Source: Azorinus chamasolen (Eukaryota > Mollusca > Bivalvia > Cardiida > Solecurtidae). Taken from it: a stretch of 64,000 nt of DNA. Made by a program: the position numbers and the translations under genes. Each line of letters opens with the position of its first letter. Position 1 is the stretch's first letter. Shown here piece after piece: positions 1-11,734 of the stretch. The stretch covers positions 79,760,153 to 79,824,152 of the forward strand of contig OY755241.1 of assembly GCA_963576725.1 (NCBI GenBank), written 5' to 3'. The notes below the pieces were generated by a model. The model was not told where the DNA came from. It did not search any database and was given only the letters and a program-made list of their open reading frames with translations.

Positions 1-1197
1 TCAGATTTTGTTGCTTAAAACATTTCTGTTAAGTTTCATTTAAATCATTTTAATAGTTTTCCCAGAAAACAAGAGACAAACTAAAAGCTGACAGACAAAC
101 AAAGCAACGAACACACAAAGTTCAAGGACCATAACTTTAGAATAAAATGACTTACCAAAAATCCCGCAATATATGTGAAAATTCATATTAAGGTATAACC
201 ATATAAACAATTGAAGTAAATATCATTTCAAATGAAAAAGTTATGGCCATCCTCTTATATATTTGCATAGATTTGCATTATTTCTTTTAAGTGCAAGGGC
301 CATAACTCCGAAACGACAAATCAAATGAACCTCAGAATTGACTTAGCTTCAGGTCTTCATGCATTAAACATGTGTGTGAAGTTTCATTAATATCTGTCAA
401 ATAGTTTTCCCAGAAAACAGCGGACAAACTATATGCATATATTTGCATTATTTTTTAAGTAAAAGGGCCATAACTCTGAAACAAAAAATCAAATGAATCT
501 CAGAATCGACTCAGCTTCAGATCTTGATGCATTAAACATTTTGTGTGAAGTTTCATTAATATCTCTCAAATAAGTTTTCCCAGAAAACAGCGGACAAACT
601 ATTTGCATGTACATGTATTTGCATTATTTTTTAAGGACAAGGGCCATAACTCTGAAACGAAAAATCAAATGATCCTCAGAATCAACTCAGCTTCAGATCT
701 TGATGCATTAAACATTTGTGTGAAGTTTCATTAATATCTCTCAAATAGTTTTCCCAGAAAACAGCGGACAAACTATTTGCATGTATTTACATTATGTTTT
801 AAGTAAAAGGGCCATAACTCCGAAACGACAAATCAAATGAACCTCAGAATCGACTCAGCTTCAGATCTTGATGCATTAAACATTTGTGTGAAGTTTCATT
901 AATATCTCTCATATAGTTTTCCCAGAAAACAGCGGACAAACGATTTGCATTTTTTAAGGACAAGGGCCATAACTCTGAAATCAAAAATCAAATGAACCTC
1001 AGAATCAACTCAGCTTCAGATCTTGATACATTAAACATTTGTGTGAAGTTTCATTAATATCTGTCAAACAGTTTTCCGAGAAAACTGCGGACAAACAAAA
1101 TGTTGACGGACGAACGAACGAACGTACGAACAAACGAACAACGGACGGACGGACAGGGCCACGCCAATATACGACCACCTTTATTAGGTGGGCGTAT
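1..1197. repeat. Tandem-core repeat element, 3' part (about 165-bp units)
   Basis: About five to six diverged copies of a 150-172 bp unit. Each contains 'gggccataactc', 'tcagcttcagatcttgatg' and 'gttttcccagaaaacagc'. The block ends in a run of gacggacg-type sequence and a hairpin-like end, 'taggtgggcgtata'. A second block of the same unit lies at 5239-6740. The structure (tandem core closed by a short unique end) resembles the non-autonomous Pearl-type elements known in bivalves; that family name is an inference. The left end is outside the window. Confidence 0.8.
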
Positions 1198-1425
1198 AAA
1201 AACCTGTGACAACCAACTGCACGTACAAGCGTGACACACCGACAGACGGATGGACGAGCGTGACACACGGACAGATGGAGGGACAGGTGCAAAACATAAT
1301 GCCCCCTGACTATCGTCAAAGGGGGCATAAAATTACCCAAAGTACAAACTGCCAGGGGGTGATTCCAGGATACCCCTTCAAACCTTGTTTGCGGGGGTAT
1401 GATAATGAATCTATTAGACAGACTG
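1198..1425. repeat. Fragments of two other repeat-element ends
   Basis: At 1198-1331 there is a cgtgacacacngacagayggr-type stretch ending in the hairpin 'atgccccctga ... tcaaagggggcat'. At 1360-1415 there is a second end, 'ataccccttcaaacc' to 'tttgcgggggtat'. Both resemble the termini of tandem-core elements elsewhere in the window (for example near 15960-16015). Open frames here come from low-complexity gacgga sequence and are not genes. Confidence 0.6.
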
Positions 1426-2162
1426 AAGATTGGAATGATATACAAAATAAACCACAGTTGGATTTCTTACCAAGAAAATTCAAAACATAAGCCAGTCTCA
1501 AATCCATAAAATAGGCTAAATCCTCACCAAAAAACTTAAATCATAAATACTGACATTAGAGTTTCAATTGATGATATCTCTATTACTCTTTCAAAAATCA
1601 ATTTTAACCATTTACTCCATGAATATTCATGCAAGAAATGATAACATCATTAATATGAATCAACTGAATTTTCATAATGTCACTATTTATAAACAGGTTC
1701 CATTACAGGATTTCCCCATAATGAAACAAACAATATTATAGTTGAGCAAAATAAGACAATATGTAAATTTCGACCAATCACAGGCAAATACTGGGTTACC
1801 ATAGCAACCAACACTTTTGAAACACCTACCAGGGTATCCAAATACCCCTACACAACAATTTTCAGTAAAATCAAACAATATCAAATAATAAATATAAATT
1901 TTGATAAATAACAGTCCATCATTCAGTTATCATGGCAATCAATATTTTCGAAACACCTCAACAACATCTAAATTTCATTAAACAATATATTAATCTCAAC
2001 CAATCAGAGCCCAACATTTGGTAACCATGGCAACAAATCCAGAGTACCAAAATATCCTGACATATCAATTTCCAGCTAAATCGAACAATACCTAAATTTC
2101 TTCAAATCAATATCTAAATTCCAACCAATCAGAGGTTACTATGGCATTTTTTTAAAAATATA
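1426..2162. repeat. AT-rich intronic stretch with diverged repeats
   Basis: From about 1600 to 1680 there is a fragment of the recurrent 'ttactccatgaatattcatg' motif (end of a TTAA-flanked element). From about 1735 to 2150 three to four diverged 120-140 bp units carry 'accaatcac/agag' and 'ggttaccatggcaac'. No coding signal. It lies inside or downstream of the minus-strand EXD3-like gene. Confidence 0.5.
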
Positions 2163-2660
2163 TTAAACAAGAGATGTTTGTAAAACATGTATACCCCAAC
2201 TCCCTGACCTTTGACCTAGTGACCTCAAAAACAATAGGGGTCATCTAGTTGTCATGACCAACCACCACAGCAAGTTTGAAGATCCTAAGCCAAACCCTTG
2301 AGCAGTTATTGATAGGGAACCATTTCACCACTTAAGGTCATGGTGACCTTGACCTTTGACCTTAAACACAATAGGGGTCATGTAGTGGTCATGACTAATC
2401 ACAACAGCAAGTTTGGAGATCCTAAGCCAAACCCTTGAGCAGTTACTGATCGGAAACCATTTCACCAGTTAAGATCATGGTGGCTTTGACCTAGTGACCT
2501 CAAAAACAATAGCAGTCATCTAGTAGTCATGCCCAACCACCAAAGCAAGTTTGAAGATCCTTTGCCATGCCTTTTATCAGTTATTGATCTGAAACCATTT
2601 GATCTACTGACCGACAGACTGACCGACCGACAAGTGCAAAGCAATATACCCCCATTTTTT
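2163..2660. repeat. Tandem-core element (about 150-bp units)
   Basis: Begins 'acaagagatgtttgtaaaac' and ends 'gcaatatacccccatttttt'. Three units share 'cctaagccaaacccttgagc' and 'caataggggtcat'. It lies immediately beyond the splice donor of the EXD3-like exon, so it is intronic. No coding potential. Confidence 0.75.
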
Positions 2661-2678
2661 CATTAATATTTTACCTAC

Positions 2679-5600
2679 CTCTTTGTATTTCTTCTTTGCC
2701 ATAAAGTTTCGAATGTTCGGTAAGAAATGCTCATTTCCTGGGTAAAACAAATGGAAACATCGTACAGCGAAGTCAAACATTGTCAGATGGTGGCTTGTAC
2801 ACAGGTTATACACCTGTACTTGAAGGTCTTTGGTCAGGTATTTCTCAGGGGCCATCCAATTTTTATTAATTCTGATCCATTTATCAAACTCTTTCATAAC
2901 AAGGAATGACAATGTTGTGGTCTTAGCTACATGAGTGTCTTTGATGTTATTTAATAAGTAGCCGACGAGGGCATGACAGTTCACAGACATGTTAAACTGT
3001 TCTTCCAGATAACGAGTTATGTGGGACTTGTCCTTGTTCTTGTCATCACTCCACATCCATTCCAGCTTGTTCAACACTGCCTGCATGTCTGCATCACTCT
3101 GTTGAACTGGCTTATTTACCAGCATTGATGCCAGCCATTTGGACGACACTTCTGGATTAGCCTGTTTGATTGTCTGGAAATTGTGAACATCAGGCTGAAA
3201 TGGCTTAATAGTTTTTGGCTTCACAACATACTGTTCTGAACTTCCTTGAGAGCCCCAGTTAATTGTTTCATCATATAATGAAGAAGCAAGGGTTGTTTTA
3301 CCATGAACATTATACAAATGAGACTGGGCTGTCCTATCCTCCGACAGAATGTTTGTCTGGTGACTGTTAGCTGTCAATGCATCACTTTGAATGCCACTGA
3401 AATCTGCATTACTGGGCCTTTCAGTACAGGTCACATGTTGTGATGTATCATTTTTGTTTGCTGTGTTAACGGTTTTGGAGAAGTTTTGTAACTGTTTAGC
3501 ACGTCCTCGACCAATGGGTGTGAAGTTTGATGATCTCCCTGCCAAATGATGTCCTAGAGTTTGTCTTGCATACTGGGGTACTGGTACAGTTTTTTCACCT
3601 GAAAGAAATAAGCCGAAAGCTACAGATAAGAGGAATATTGATCTACGGTATCTAAATCTCTTATTTCTCAGCCAAACCCTATCCTATATGTAGGCAATGT
3701 TCCTAAATAAGTTTCTCATTTAACCCTGTTAATGTTCTATCTTTATTCTTAATAAAATACCTACTGAATATTCATGGACAAAATAGTTATAATGAAATAT
3801 GGAAGGTGGAAGACTGAAGCCATAATTGAAAACAAGAGGGCCAAGATGGCCCTTAATCGCTCACCTGATTACCATAGATTAGCAGTGGTTCTGCAGAACA
3901 AGATTTTCAACGATTTAGTATATTGATTTTATCAAGACAATGGTTCTGACCATTGAAGATTTGGCTAAAAATGTGCTCTCTGAAGTAATTTTTCTAAGAT
4001 TTGACCAAGTGACCTACTTTTTATTCCCATCCAACCCATGATCACACTCAACCTTGATATCACCAAGACAAACACTCTGAGCAAGTTTGAGGAAGACTGG
4101 GCTAAAAATGTGGCCACTGGTGTGTAAAATAGATTTCTCTAAGATATGACCCAGTGACCTACTTTTTGACCTCACATAACCGACTTTCAAACTTGTCCAA
4201 GATTTTATTAGGACAATCATTCTGACCAATTTGCATGAAGCTTTGGCTATAAATGTAAATGGCTATAAGTGTTCACAAGGTTTTCGTACTATTTGACCTA
4301 GTGACCTAGTTTTTAACCCCACATAATCCACTTTCACACTCATTTGAGATTTTATCAAGACAATCATTATGACTAAGTTTCATGAAGATTGGACTAAAAT
4401 TGTGATCACTAGAGTGTTCACAAGGTTTTTCTACTGTTTGACCTAGTGACCTAGTTTTTAACTCCACTTGACCCATTTTCAAACCCGTCCGAGATTTTAT
4501 CAAGACATTCGTTCTGACCAAGTTTCATGAAAATTGGACTGAAATTGTGACCACTAGAGTGTTCACAATGTTTTTTTTACTGTTTGACCTAGTGACCTAG
4601 TTTTTAACTCCACTTGACCCACTTTCGAACTCGACCGAGATTTTATCGAGACATTCATTCTGACCAAGTTTCATGAAGATTGGACTAAAATTGTGACTAC
4701 TAGAGTGTTCACAAGGTTTTTCTACTGTTTGACCTAGTGACCTAGTTTTTTACCCTACAAAACCCATTTTTCAAACTCCTCCTAGATGTTATCAAGACAA
4801 TCATTCTGACCAAGTTTCATGAAAATTGGGCTAAAAATGTGACCTGTAGAGGGTTCACAAGGTTTTCCTACTATTTGACCTAGTGACCTAGTTTTTAACC
4901 CAACTTGACCCACTTTCGAACTCGTCCGAGATTTTATCAAGACATTCATTCTGACCAAGTTTCATGAAGATTAGACTACAATTGTGACCACTAGAGTGTT
5001 CACAAGCAAATTGTTGACGACACACGACGCACGACGCACGACGGACATTCAAGTCTCCCAAAAGCTCACCCTGAGCTTTGCTCAGGTGAGCTAATAAAGA
5101 AACAGATACCGGTACATATCAAAGTCCATCAGATGAGATATCAAGTTACTCAACATGATTACATCTCATCAGATTAGATATCAAGTTACTCGGCATCTCA
5201 TCAGGATCCAACATGTTTGACACACAACTTACATTTTAAAACAAGAGTACCGCATACGGTACATAATACGCCCACTTGCAAACTTTCTCTGATTCAACAT
5301 GCCTTATAAGTGTTGACATTTTCTAATCTGTGCTTCAGATCTTGATTTCCATATTAAGGTGATACTATTTTTTAAAAAAAATGAGTGAATATCTTATTAA
5401 ATAAAAAAGTTACAGCTAATCCTCATTTTTGCAGATTTTTGCAAAGTGCAACGGCCATAACTCTGTAAAGACAAACTGAATGAACCTCAAAATAAACTCA
5501 GCTTCAAATTTTGTTGCTTAAAACATTTGTTTTAAGTTTCATTTATATCATTTTAATAGTTTTCCCAGAAAACAACAGACAAACTAAAAGTTGACCGACT

Positions 5601-8600
5601 AACAAAGCAACGAACACACGAGTTCAAGGACCATAACTTTAGAATGAAATGACATATCAAAACCCCCGCAATATATGTGAAAATTCACATTAAGGTTTAA
5701 CCATATAAAAAAATTGAAGTAAATGTCATTTTAAATGAAAAAGTTATAGCCATCCTCATATTTCCATAGATTTGCATTATTTTTTTAAGTGCAAGGGCAA
5801 TAACTCCGAAACAACAAATCAAATGATACCCAGAATCGACTTAGCTTCAGGTCTTGATGCATTAAACATGTGTATGAAGTTTCATTGATATCTGTCAAAC
5901 ATTTTTGCCAGAAAACAGCGGTAAAACTATTTGCATATATTTGCAATTTTTTTTAAGTAAAAGGGCAATAACTCCGAAACGAAGAATCAAATAAACCTCA
6001 AAATCGAATCAACATCAGATCTTGATGCATTAAACATTTTTGTGAAGTTTCATTAATATCTCTCAAATAGTTTTCCCAGAAAACAGCGGACAAACTATTT
6101 GCATATTTTTTTAAGGACAAGGGCCATAACTCTGAAATGAAAAATCAAATGAACCTCAGAATCAACTCAGCTTCAGATCTTGATGCATTAAACATTTGTG
6201 TGAAGTTTCATTAATATCTGTCCAACAGTTTTCCCAGAAAACAGCAGACAAACCATTTGCATGTATTTGCATTATTTTTTAAGTAAAAGGGCCATTTCTC
6301 CGAAACAACAAATCAAATGAATCTCAGAATCAACTCAGCTTCAGATCTTGATGCATTAAACATTTGTGTGAAGTTTCATTAATATCTCTCAAATAGTTTC
6401 CCCAGAAAACAGCGGACAAACTATTTGCATATTTTTTAAGCACAAGGGCCATAACTCTGAAATGAAAAATCAAATGAACCTCAGAATCGACTCAGCTTCA
6501 GATCTTGATGCATTAAACATTTGTGTGAAGTTTCATTAATATCTGTCAAATAAGTTTTCCCAGAAAACAGCGGATAATCTATTTGCATGTATTTGCATTA
6601 TTTTTTAAGCAAAAGGGCCATAACTCCGAAATGACATATCAAATGAACCTCAGAATCGTCTCAGCTTCAGACCTTGATGCATTAAACATTTGTGTGAAGT
6701 TTCATTAATATCTCTCAAATATTTTTCCCAGAAATTAATTTGCAAGAGGAGTTTTTTTAATGACATTCAGTGTCTCAGAGGACTCCTCTAGAAGCCTTCT
6801 GATCTGGGTCTTCACTGTTTGCAATGCCAGTAACTTAATTTCCTGCAATTTAAGGGTTATACAAGGCTTATAAGCACTATATATTGTCTTTTTCTGATTG
6901 GTCACTCACATACTTCTTATCATTTACCAGATGTTACACAAGCATCTTACAGAGACCAGCCTCTTTCACAGCTTAGTGTCACCTATTGTGCCTGGTTACC
7001 ATTGACACTTTACTTAACTTACTTTGCATGCTAAGTAATTCAATTGTCATCTGAATAAAATTGGCATCTGCTTTAAATTCTTAAAGTAAACTTTCTCCTT
7101 TGTTGTTTTTTTTTTTTTCAAAAATCACGATCAGAAAGTCAACCAGTCTGGATCTATATGAGATGTTCGGTTTCTCAGAGGCACATCTGGATCCAAGCTG
7201 TTTGCATAGGTTTAGGACATAAAGAGTTAAGTACCAGATTGGCATGTTTGCATTTATCCTTTGCTCCTTGAATACTCATGTGAGAAATAATGACATTGTG
7301 GATATGAATCAGATTATTTGTTATAATAGCACATGGACAAAGGAACTTTTGGCCTGTAAAAACTGTAAAATCATATCTGTTATCTTAAACATACAGAGCA
7401 GACCCTGATCAGACAGAGGTATACTCTGTTTGCAAAGGCATATAAGAAAGGCATATCTATGGAGTAAAGGGATAATAGCTTAACAGTATGTCAAATCTAC
7501 AGGACATACATCTTTAGGCTGGTCTATGACTAAACCTTTCCTCATACAAATACTTTTTCATGCCTTAGAAAACAAAATAGAACCCAGATCAGACGGCCCC
7601 TATAGGGTCTGTTTGATCAGGGCCTGCTCTGCTAATAATTTTAATGTTATCATTTTTTACAAGAACGTTTAATTGCTTAACTCTTTTCATTGTTCATTGT
7701 GTATGAAATCTGCTTAATTAAACAAATTAACCCACCTTATACAACTGCCTTATGACTACTTTACAAATAGAGTAGATCCAGTTCAAATCCCTACTGTGGG
7801 AGCAGTCTGATCTGGCTTTACTCTGTGTTCATAGTATTAGGGAAATGATTAATATTCATACAATCATTTCTAAACCATTAAGTTCAGTACACTTTACACA
7901 CCTGTTTTATTTCTGAGGACTCCTGAAATGGCTGGGTTATCCTGAGTTATGTTGGCAGGCACATTTTGTTGGGCGTAGGATGATGAAGATGACGACGATG
8001 ATAGGACAAAGTCTTCTTCAGAATCTGAGTCAGAGTAGTAGTTGTCATACATGATAATAACAGTTGGTCTTGAACTTGTTTTCTCCTTTTTGTTTTTCCT
8101 GAAATCTGAAAAGAGATGATATTTTAAAAAAAAAAGCACATGGACATTGCAAATAATGTAGACACAGATGCACCACTGCATTGGAGTGTTTGTCTGTACT
8201 GGTACATTTTACATCACTTTGTTTCAATCAAAGCACAATGCTGAAGGAAGAACACACACTGGCACACAGGTTCTTCCATGCATGGAATAAATTGCATTGT
8301 TTCATGCATGAAAGAACATCTGGGAAGAACCACCACCCCGGCACCCTATGGAGTGTAGGGCAAAACCCCACAGGACAGAAGCCCACTTGGACAAAAATCC
8401 GCTAAAACAAAAGCCCACAAGGACAAAAACCCAATGCTGAACATAATTATGTATTAAACCCTTTCCCTGTTCTATGTTTATTACAAATTTCAATACCTAA
8501 TGAATTTTCATGCACAAAATTTTTAAAATGAAATATGGAAGGTGGAACATTGTAGCTATTTTACGAAGTATAGAAACAAACCTATCTAATTCCATTAGCA

Positions 8601-9303
8601 AACAGAACAGACCTTGATCAGACAGCTCCTATAGGAGGTGTCTGGCCTGGGTCTACACTGTTTGCAAATGTAAGAAAACACATTAATATGGGGGGAAAGT
8701 GTTAATAATTGCACTTGCAAGGGAGAATAAAACATACAATTTATTAAGGAATAATCATAACTATTTAACTGCAGTGAGAATAATTGTAATGACTAATGAA
8801 CAACCATGCAGGTATGTACCAAACACACCAAAGTACCTGATCACCATCAAAACATGTAGTAATTGTCCGCCTCAATCACTCGTAAGGGAGTAATTTAATC
8901 AGGATCTATGATATTTGCCAAAAATAGATATTTTACAATTTAAATCAGTACAAAGTACTGAAAGTAGGGGTAGGCAAAACGATATATCCATGCTGCCTAT
9001 ACCATTCTGTGATCTGTCCCATTTTGATCTGGATGGTTATGGTAAATCAGTTATGCGCGTGACAACAGACGTGAATTAGGAGACCCAAACGGTTACCTGG
9101 CCAGAGAGTGGGTCACTTTAGACAAAATAAGCGGGGTTGAACTGAACCAGGGACGAACATGTTTCATTACCCGTGAGTATCTTTTGGACGTTTTGAAATA
9201 TTTCTTCTGAAGTTTGAGACGCTTTGTCTTCTTTCTGAATCTTAATCTTTTTCTGGTAAATGTTTCGAACTGACAAGAAGAGGCAGTGTAAAAACACGAT
9301 CAT
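2679..9303 (-). CDS. EXD3/mut-7 (Nibbler)-like exonuclease, N-terminal three exons
   Basis: Three minus-strand exons join in phase. Exon 1 is 9303-9171: ATG at 9303 with an in-frame TGA just upstream, donor ACGG|GTAATG, phase 1. Exon 2 is 8105-7902: acceptor ttttcag, donor acag|GTGTGT, phase 1. Exon 3 is 3598-2679: acceptor tctttcag, donor AAAGAG|GTAGGT; a second possible donor lies 4 nt further on. The joined product is about 420 residues. It starts with a short hydrophobic stretch (MIVFLHCLFLSV), then has an acidic/serine-rich linker (SDSDSEEDF, an eight-serine run) and a long Ser/Thr/Asn-rich part. The last ~150 residues are helical: LNKLEWMWSDD, LVGYLLNNIKD, VMKEFDKWI, FDFAVRCFHLFYPG, NIRNFMAKKKYKE. 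The order and spacing of these motifs resemble the helical domain ahead of the DEDD exonuclease domain in EXD3/mut-7 proteins, which trim small RNAs in worms and flies. The catalytic domain would lie left of the window. Family assignment is an inference; the exon structure is seen directly. Confidence 0.55.
3719..3825. mobile_element. Truncated TTAA-type MITE (family A)
   Basis: Contains the family A interior 'tacctactgaatattcatg' and 'gaaatatggaaggtgga' but lacks the hairpin core and right terminus. It lies in the intron between exons 2 and 3 of the EXD3-like gene. Confidence 0.6.
3833..5094. repeat. Tandem-core element with AGCTCACC/GGGCC ends
   Basis: Left end is 'acaagagggccaagatggcc' followed by 'cgctcacctg'. 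Right end is the hairpin 'ctgagctttgctcaggtgag' then 'ctaata'. Between them are about seven units of ~145 bp with 'tttgacctagtgacctagt', 'gattttatcaagaca' and 'ctgaccaagtttcatgaa'. A complete copy of the abundant bivalve type also seen at 16852, 49878 and 52950. Small minus-strand open frames inside are repeat read-through. Confidence 0.85.
5239..6740. repeat. Tandem-core element, second block of the 1-1197 family
   Basis: The left end 'acaagagtaccgcatacggt' and 'acataatacgcccact' is preserved, followed by a unique section and about seven units of 150-170 bp matching those at 1-1100. The right end is truncated after 'tttttcccagaaa', so this block and 1-1197 together show both ends of the family. 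Confidence 0.8.
6741..7893. other. Intron of the EXD3-like gene with MITE fragments
   Basis: No exon seen. Contains diverged hairpin cores of TTAA-type elements at about 6765-6830, 7130-7215, 7380-7450 and 7570-7640 ('cagaccctgatcagac', 'tcccctatagggtctg'-like). A 'gaatactcatgtgagaaat' element interior lies at 7265-7360. The rest is AT-rich unique sequence. Confidence 0.5.
8454..8705. mobile_element. TTAA-flanked MITE, family A (full length)
   Basis: Bounded by TTAA on both sides, with ends 'ttaaaccctttccctgttct' and 'ggggggaaagtgttaa'. The interior has 'tacctaatgaattttcatgc', 'aatatggaaggtggaacatt' and the hairpin core 'cagctcctataggaggtgtc'. TTAA target duplication and CCC...GGG ends are typical of piggyBac-type elements, so this is probably a piggyBac-derived MITE (inference). 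It lies in the intron between exons 1 and 2 of the EXD3-like gene. Confidence 0.8.
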
Positions 9304-9870
9304 GTTCCTTCACCATCACATTTTTAGTTTCAGAACGGCACGGTAAAGTTCACATCCATTGGCGATGGCCCGGGACCTGGACGGCGGACGACATTCCTAT
9401 ATAACTTTAAATAATGTCAAAACTATAAAGAACACTATGGAAAAGTAATTAATTCTCTTAACAATTAAATAAGTTCAATTCAAACATAGATACATATTGA
9501 TTGCAAAAAGGATTATACTATATAATTTGCATTCGTGGTACACAATAATTTACATTCGTGAATTAAAGTAGTCTATGCCACTCCGTTTGGAATCCTTTGG
9601 GCTTATTCTAAAATGTAAACACGCGAGGAAATGGTTTGTATACATAACACATTTTAGACGTCTTACAGCTCATTGATGAGACAAGAACGGCTTCTATGTT
9701 TCCACAGTTTTCTACTGTTTCCACCATGCACAATTTAACTCAATCACTCAGCAGCCCTACGGTAGCCTTTTCACCAAAGGCAGCTGCATGCTAGCCCAGA
9801 CTATCAGGAAAAGTTCAAAATGCAAAGACAAAGTCAGAATACATCTCTACATTGATAAATAGAGCACAAC
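9304..9870. other. Sequence upstream of the EXD3-like start codon
   Basis: Lower in obvious repeats than its surroundings, with a GC-richer patch at 9355-9395 just upstream of the minus-strand first exon. This would be the natural place for the promoter and 5' UTR of the EXD3-like gene. No definite core-promoter motif is claimed. The missing first exon of DPM2 could lie here or anywhere up to 15.5 kb. Confidence 0.3.
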
Positions 9871-9879
9871 CAGAAGAAT

Positions 9880-10755
9880 CCGGGTCAAGTCTGCCTCGGG
9901 TCAAGTTGGCCTGGTCAACTCAGCCTGTTTTGGGGCGGGTCAACTCGGCCCGTCTTAGTCGGGTCAACTCGGCCCTTTCACGACCGTCAATTAAAGTTTA
10001 TAAACTGCAACAAAAATTGAAGATCCTGATCGGTGGGCTCCTTGAAGAATTCAAAGTTTGCACATCTTTTTGTCAGTAATAACCCATTAAATTTAGCGTA
10101 CGAGAACAAAGTTATAAAGGTGATAAGTATGTTTGCATGAGATTAACGAATAAAACAGGTGACATTTAGTAATCAGGTTAATTAGATCAAACTGGTAAGT
10201 CAAACAAATAGGTGTGAAAATGAGTGGCATCAATATTAAGTAAAATTAAGTATAATTAATTGTTTATCAGTTTCATTGATCGTCAGTAAATAAAAACAAG
10301 TCATGCGAGTGGATGAATGTAATAAAATGTTATTTTGGATCCACTTGTGAGTCCAAGTTACAATGGATTTCATCAGGACCCAAACTGTCACCATATTTGG
10401 GTAACTTTATTGGCATTGTATTTGTATCAGGCATCTGTAAAGTACTTCTTTTTCTGATTATTATTATTTATTCAATGTTGCTTAGTCCTGTTAAGAATGA
10501 AGTGGATGGAACGCATCCTTATCTGTTACTCAGAAATTTCCTTATATGTTCATTGGTATCTGTAGTATCGGATATCTCTAGAAAACAAAATATTAAAGTA
10601 ATTGAAAATAAAGAATATAACTCAAAAATGTAATTATGAAATAATATTTGCAGACTGACTTGACCCAGGCCGAGTTGACCCTGCCGAGTTGACCTGAGGC
10701 CGACTTGACTCAGGGGCAGAGTTGACCCAAGGCCGAGTTGACCCATCTGACCTTG
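9880..10755. repeat. Inverted clusters of a GGTCAACTCGGCC motif
   Basis: At 9886-9985 the motif 'gggtcaactcggcc' and variants occur about five times on the plus strand. At 10655-10755 its complement 'ggccgagttgaccc' occurs about five times. A further pair of 'gtcagctcggcc' lies at 11687-11722. The intervening 670 bp is AT-rich and shows no coding signal. The arms could pair as imperfect inverted repeats. Confidence 0.6.
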
Positions 10756-11480
10756 GAGTTGAACAAATGGTAATATTCCCAACACAGAAACATGTCAACG
10801 GTACTGCTGCTAATGGCATACAAGCATTAGGCTTTGTGAGGCAGAACCTGTAGCCAAAGCTGCCACAAACACTACTTTCATTAGACAGCAGCTGGAATAT
10901 ACCAGTCTGCCTGTCTGGTATCCAGCAACTACTACTGAAGCTCATACTTCAGAACAGGTCCAAAGAAAAGCTGCCAGGTTTGTCCACAACAATTATGCAG
11001 ACCATACATCTGGAAGTGTAACTAAGATAGTACATGACCTTGGATGGGATTCACTCCAACATCACCGCTATCTTGCCAGTCATAATGCTTTTTAAAATTA
11101 ACAACAGAACTGTTGAGGTGCTTGAAAATCCACTAATCCACACTGATGCCAAGACCAGAGAAGTTCACAGATTCTACCAGATACCAGCCTCTGCTACAAT
11201 TTATAAAAACTCGTTCTTCCCAAGAACAAACATGGAACCTTCTACCAGCATCAGTAATTTCAGTTACAAAGTGCCAGACACTGGAGAGTTTCAGGGCTGA
11301 AGTTGCGACACTCTAACCCCAATACCTACACCAGCACTAATTAACCACAATGTAAATAGTTTTAAATGTACATGTATATAGCCGGCTGTTCAATTGCATC
11401 AGGTTGCTCAGTTTTATACAAAGGGTACTAGATGTTCTGATAGGATCACCACCCTACACTGGAAGAAGAAGAAGACAAAC
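10745..11480 (+). mobile_element. LINE (jockey/CR1-like) 3' remnant, frameshifted
   Basis: Conceptual translation gives the hallmarks of a non-LTR reverse transcriptase C-terminus: 'QLEYTSLPVWYPATT', 'QVQRKAARFVHNNYADHTSG' and 'LGWDSLQHHRYLASHNA'. After a frameshift near 11085 come 'FKINNRTVEVLENPL', 'REVHRFYQIP' and 'YKNSFFPRTNMEPS'. A 3' tail follows to about 11480. Stops near the start and the frameshift show it is dead. The family call rests on the conserved C-terminal pattern (LEYAxPVW, RRAARFV, LxWxxLxxRR, SFFPRT). Confidence 0.8.
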
Positions 11481-11660
11481 ATTCTGTGTCCATAGACTGA
11501 TGATGACACCTTAGTCTACTTAACCATCAACTCACATTCACAAGCAGAAAACAACAACTAGATCTACACTGTCTGGAAGTCTGGGAGAAAGACTGCAATG
11601 GAGTTTAATCCCAACAAATTTGAGGTGCTTAGGATCCACCGCAAAAGAAGCCCACTTATT
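11481..11660 (+). mobile_element. LINE reverse-transcriptase internal fragment
   Basis: The translation begins 'DDATLVYLTINSHSQAENN', matching the catalytic (A/D)D-bearing stretch of non-LTR reverse transcriptases. Further on, 'LEVWEK' and, in a shifted frame, 'FNPNKFEVLRIHRKR' match the normal downstream W...FNxxKCxVL motif. This segment should precede the C-terminal piece at 10745, yet it lies after it, so the two fragments are permuted or come from two insertions. Degenerate. Confidence 0.65.
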
Positions 11661-11734
11661 TAACCCCTACTTGAGAATCCAAGTCAGCTCGGCCTGTTCT
11701 GGACCAGGTCAGCTCGGCCAGTTCTCACACATAT

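Noticed and set aside
1005..1445. 146-codon minus frame with repeated VRPSV residues
   Set aside because: Produced by gacgga/cgaacg low-complexity tracts at the ends of repeat elements; the same artefact occurs at 46314, 48185 and 50796.
9731..9767. ATG CAC AAT ... ACG|GTAGCC as DPM2 exon 1
   Set aside because: Phase fits, but the donor is weak and there is no sequence support; the first exon is left unassigned.
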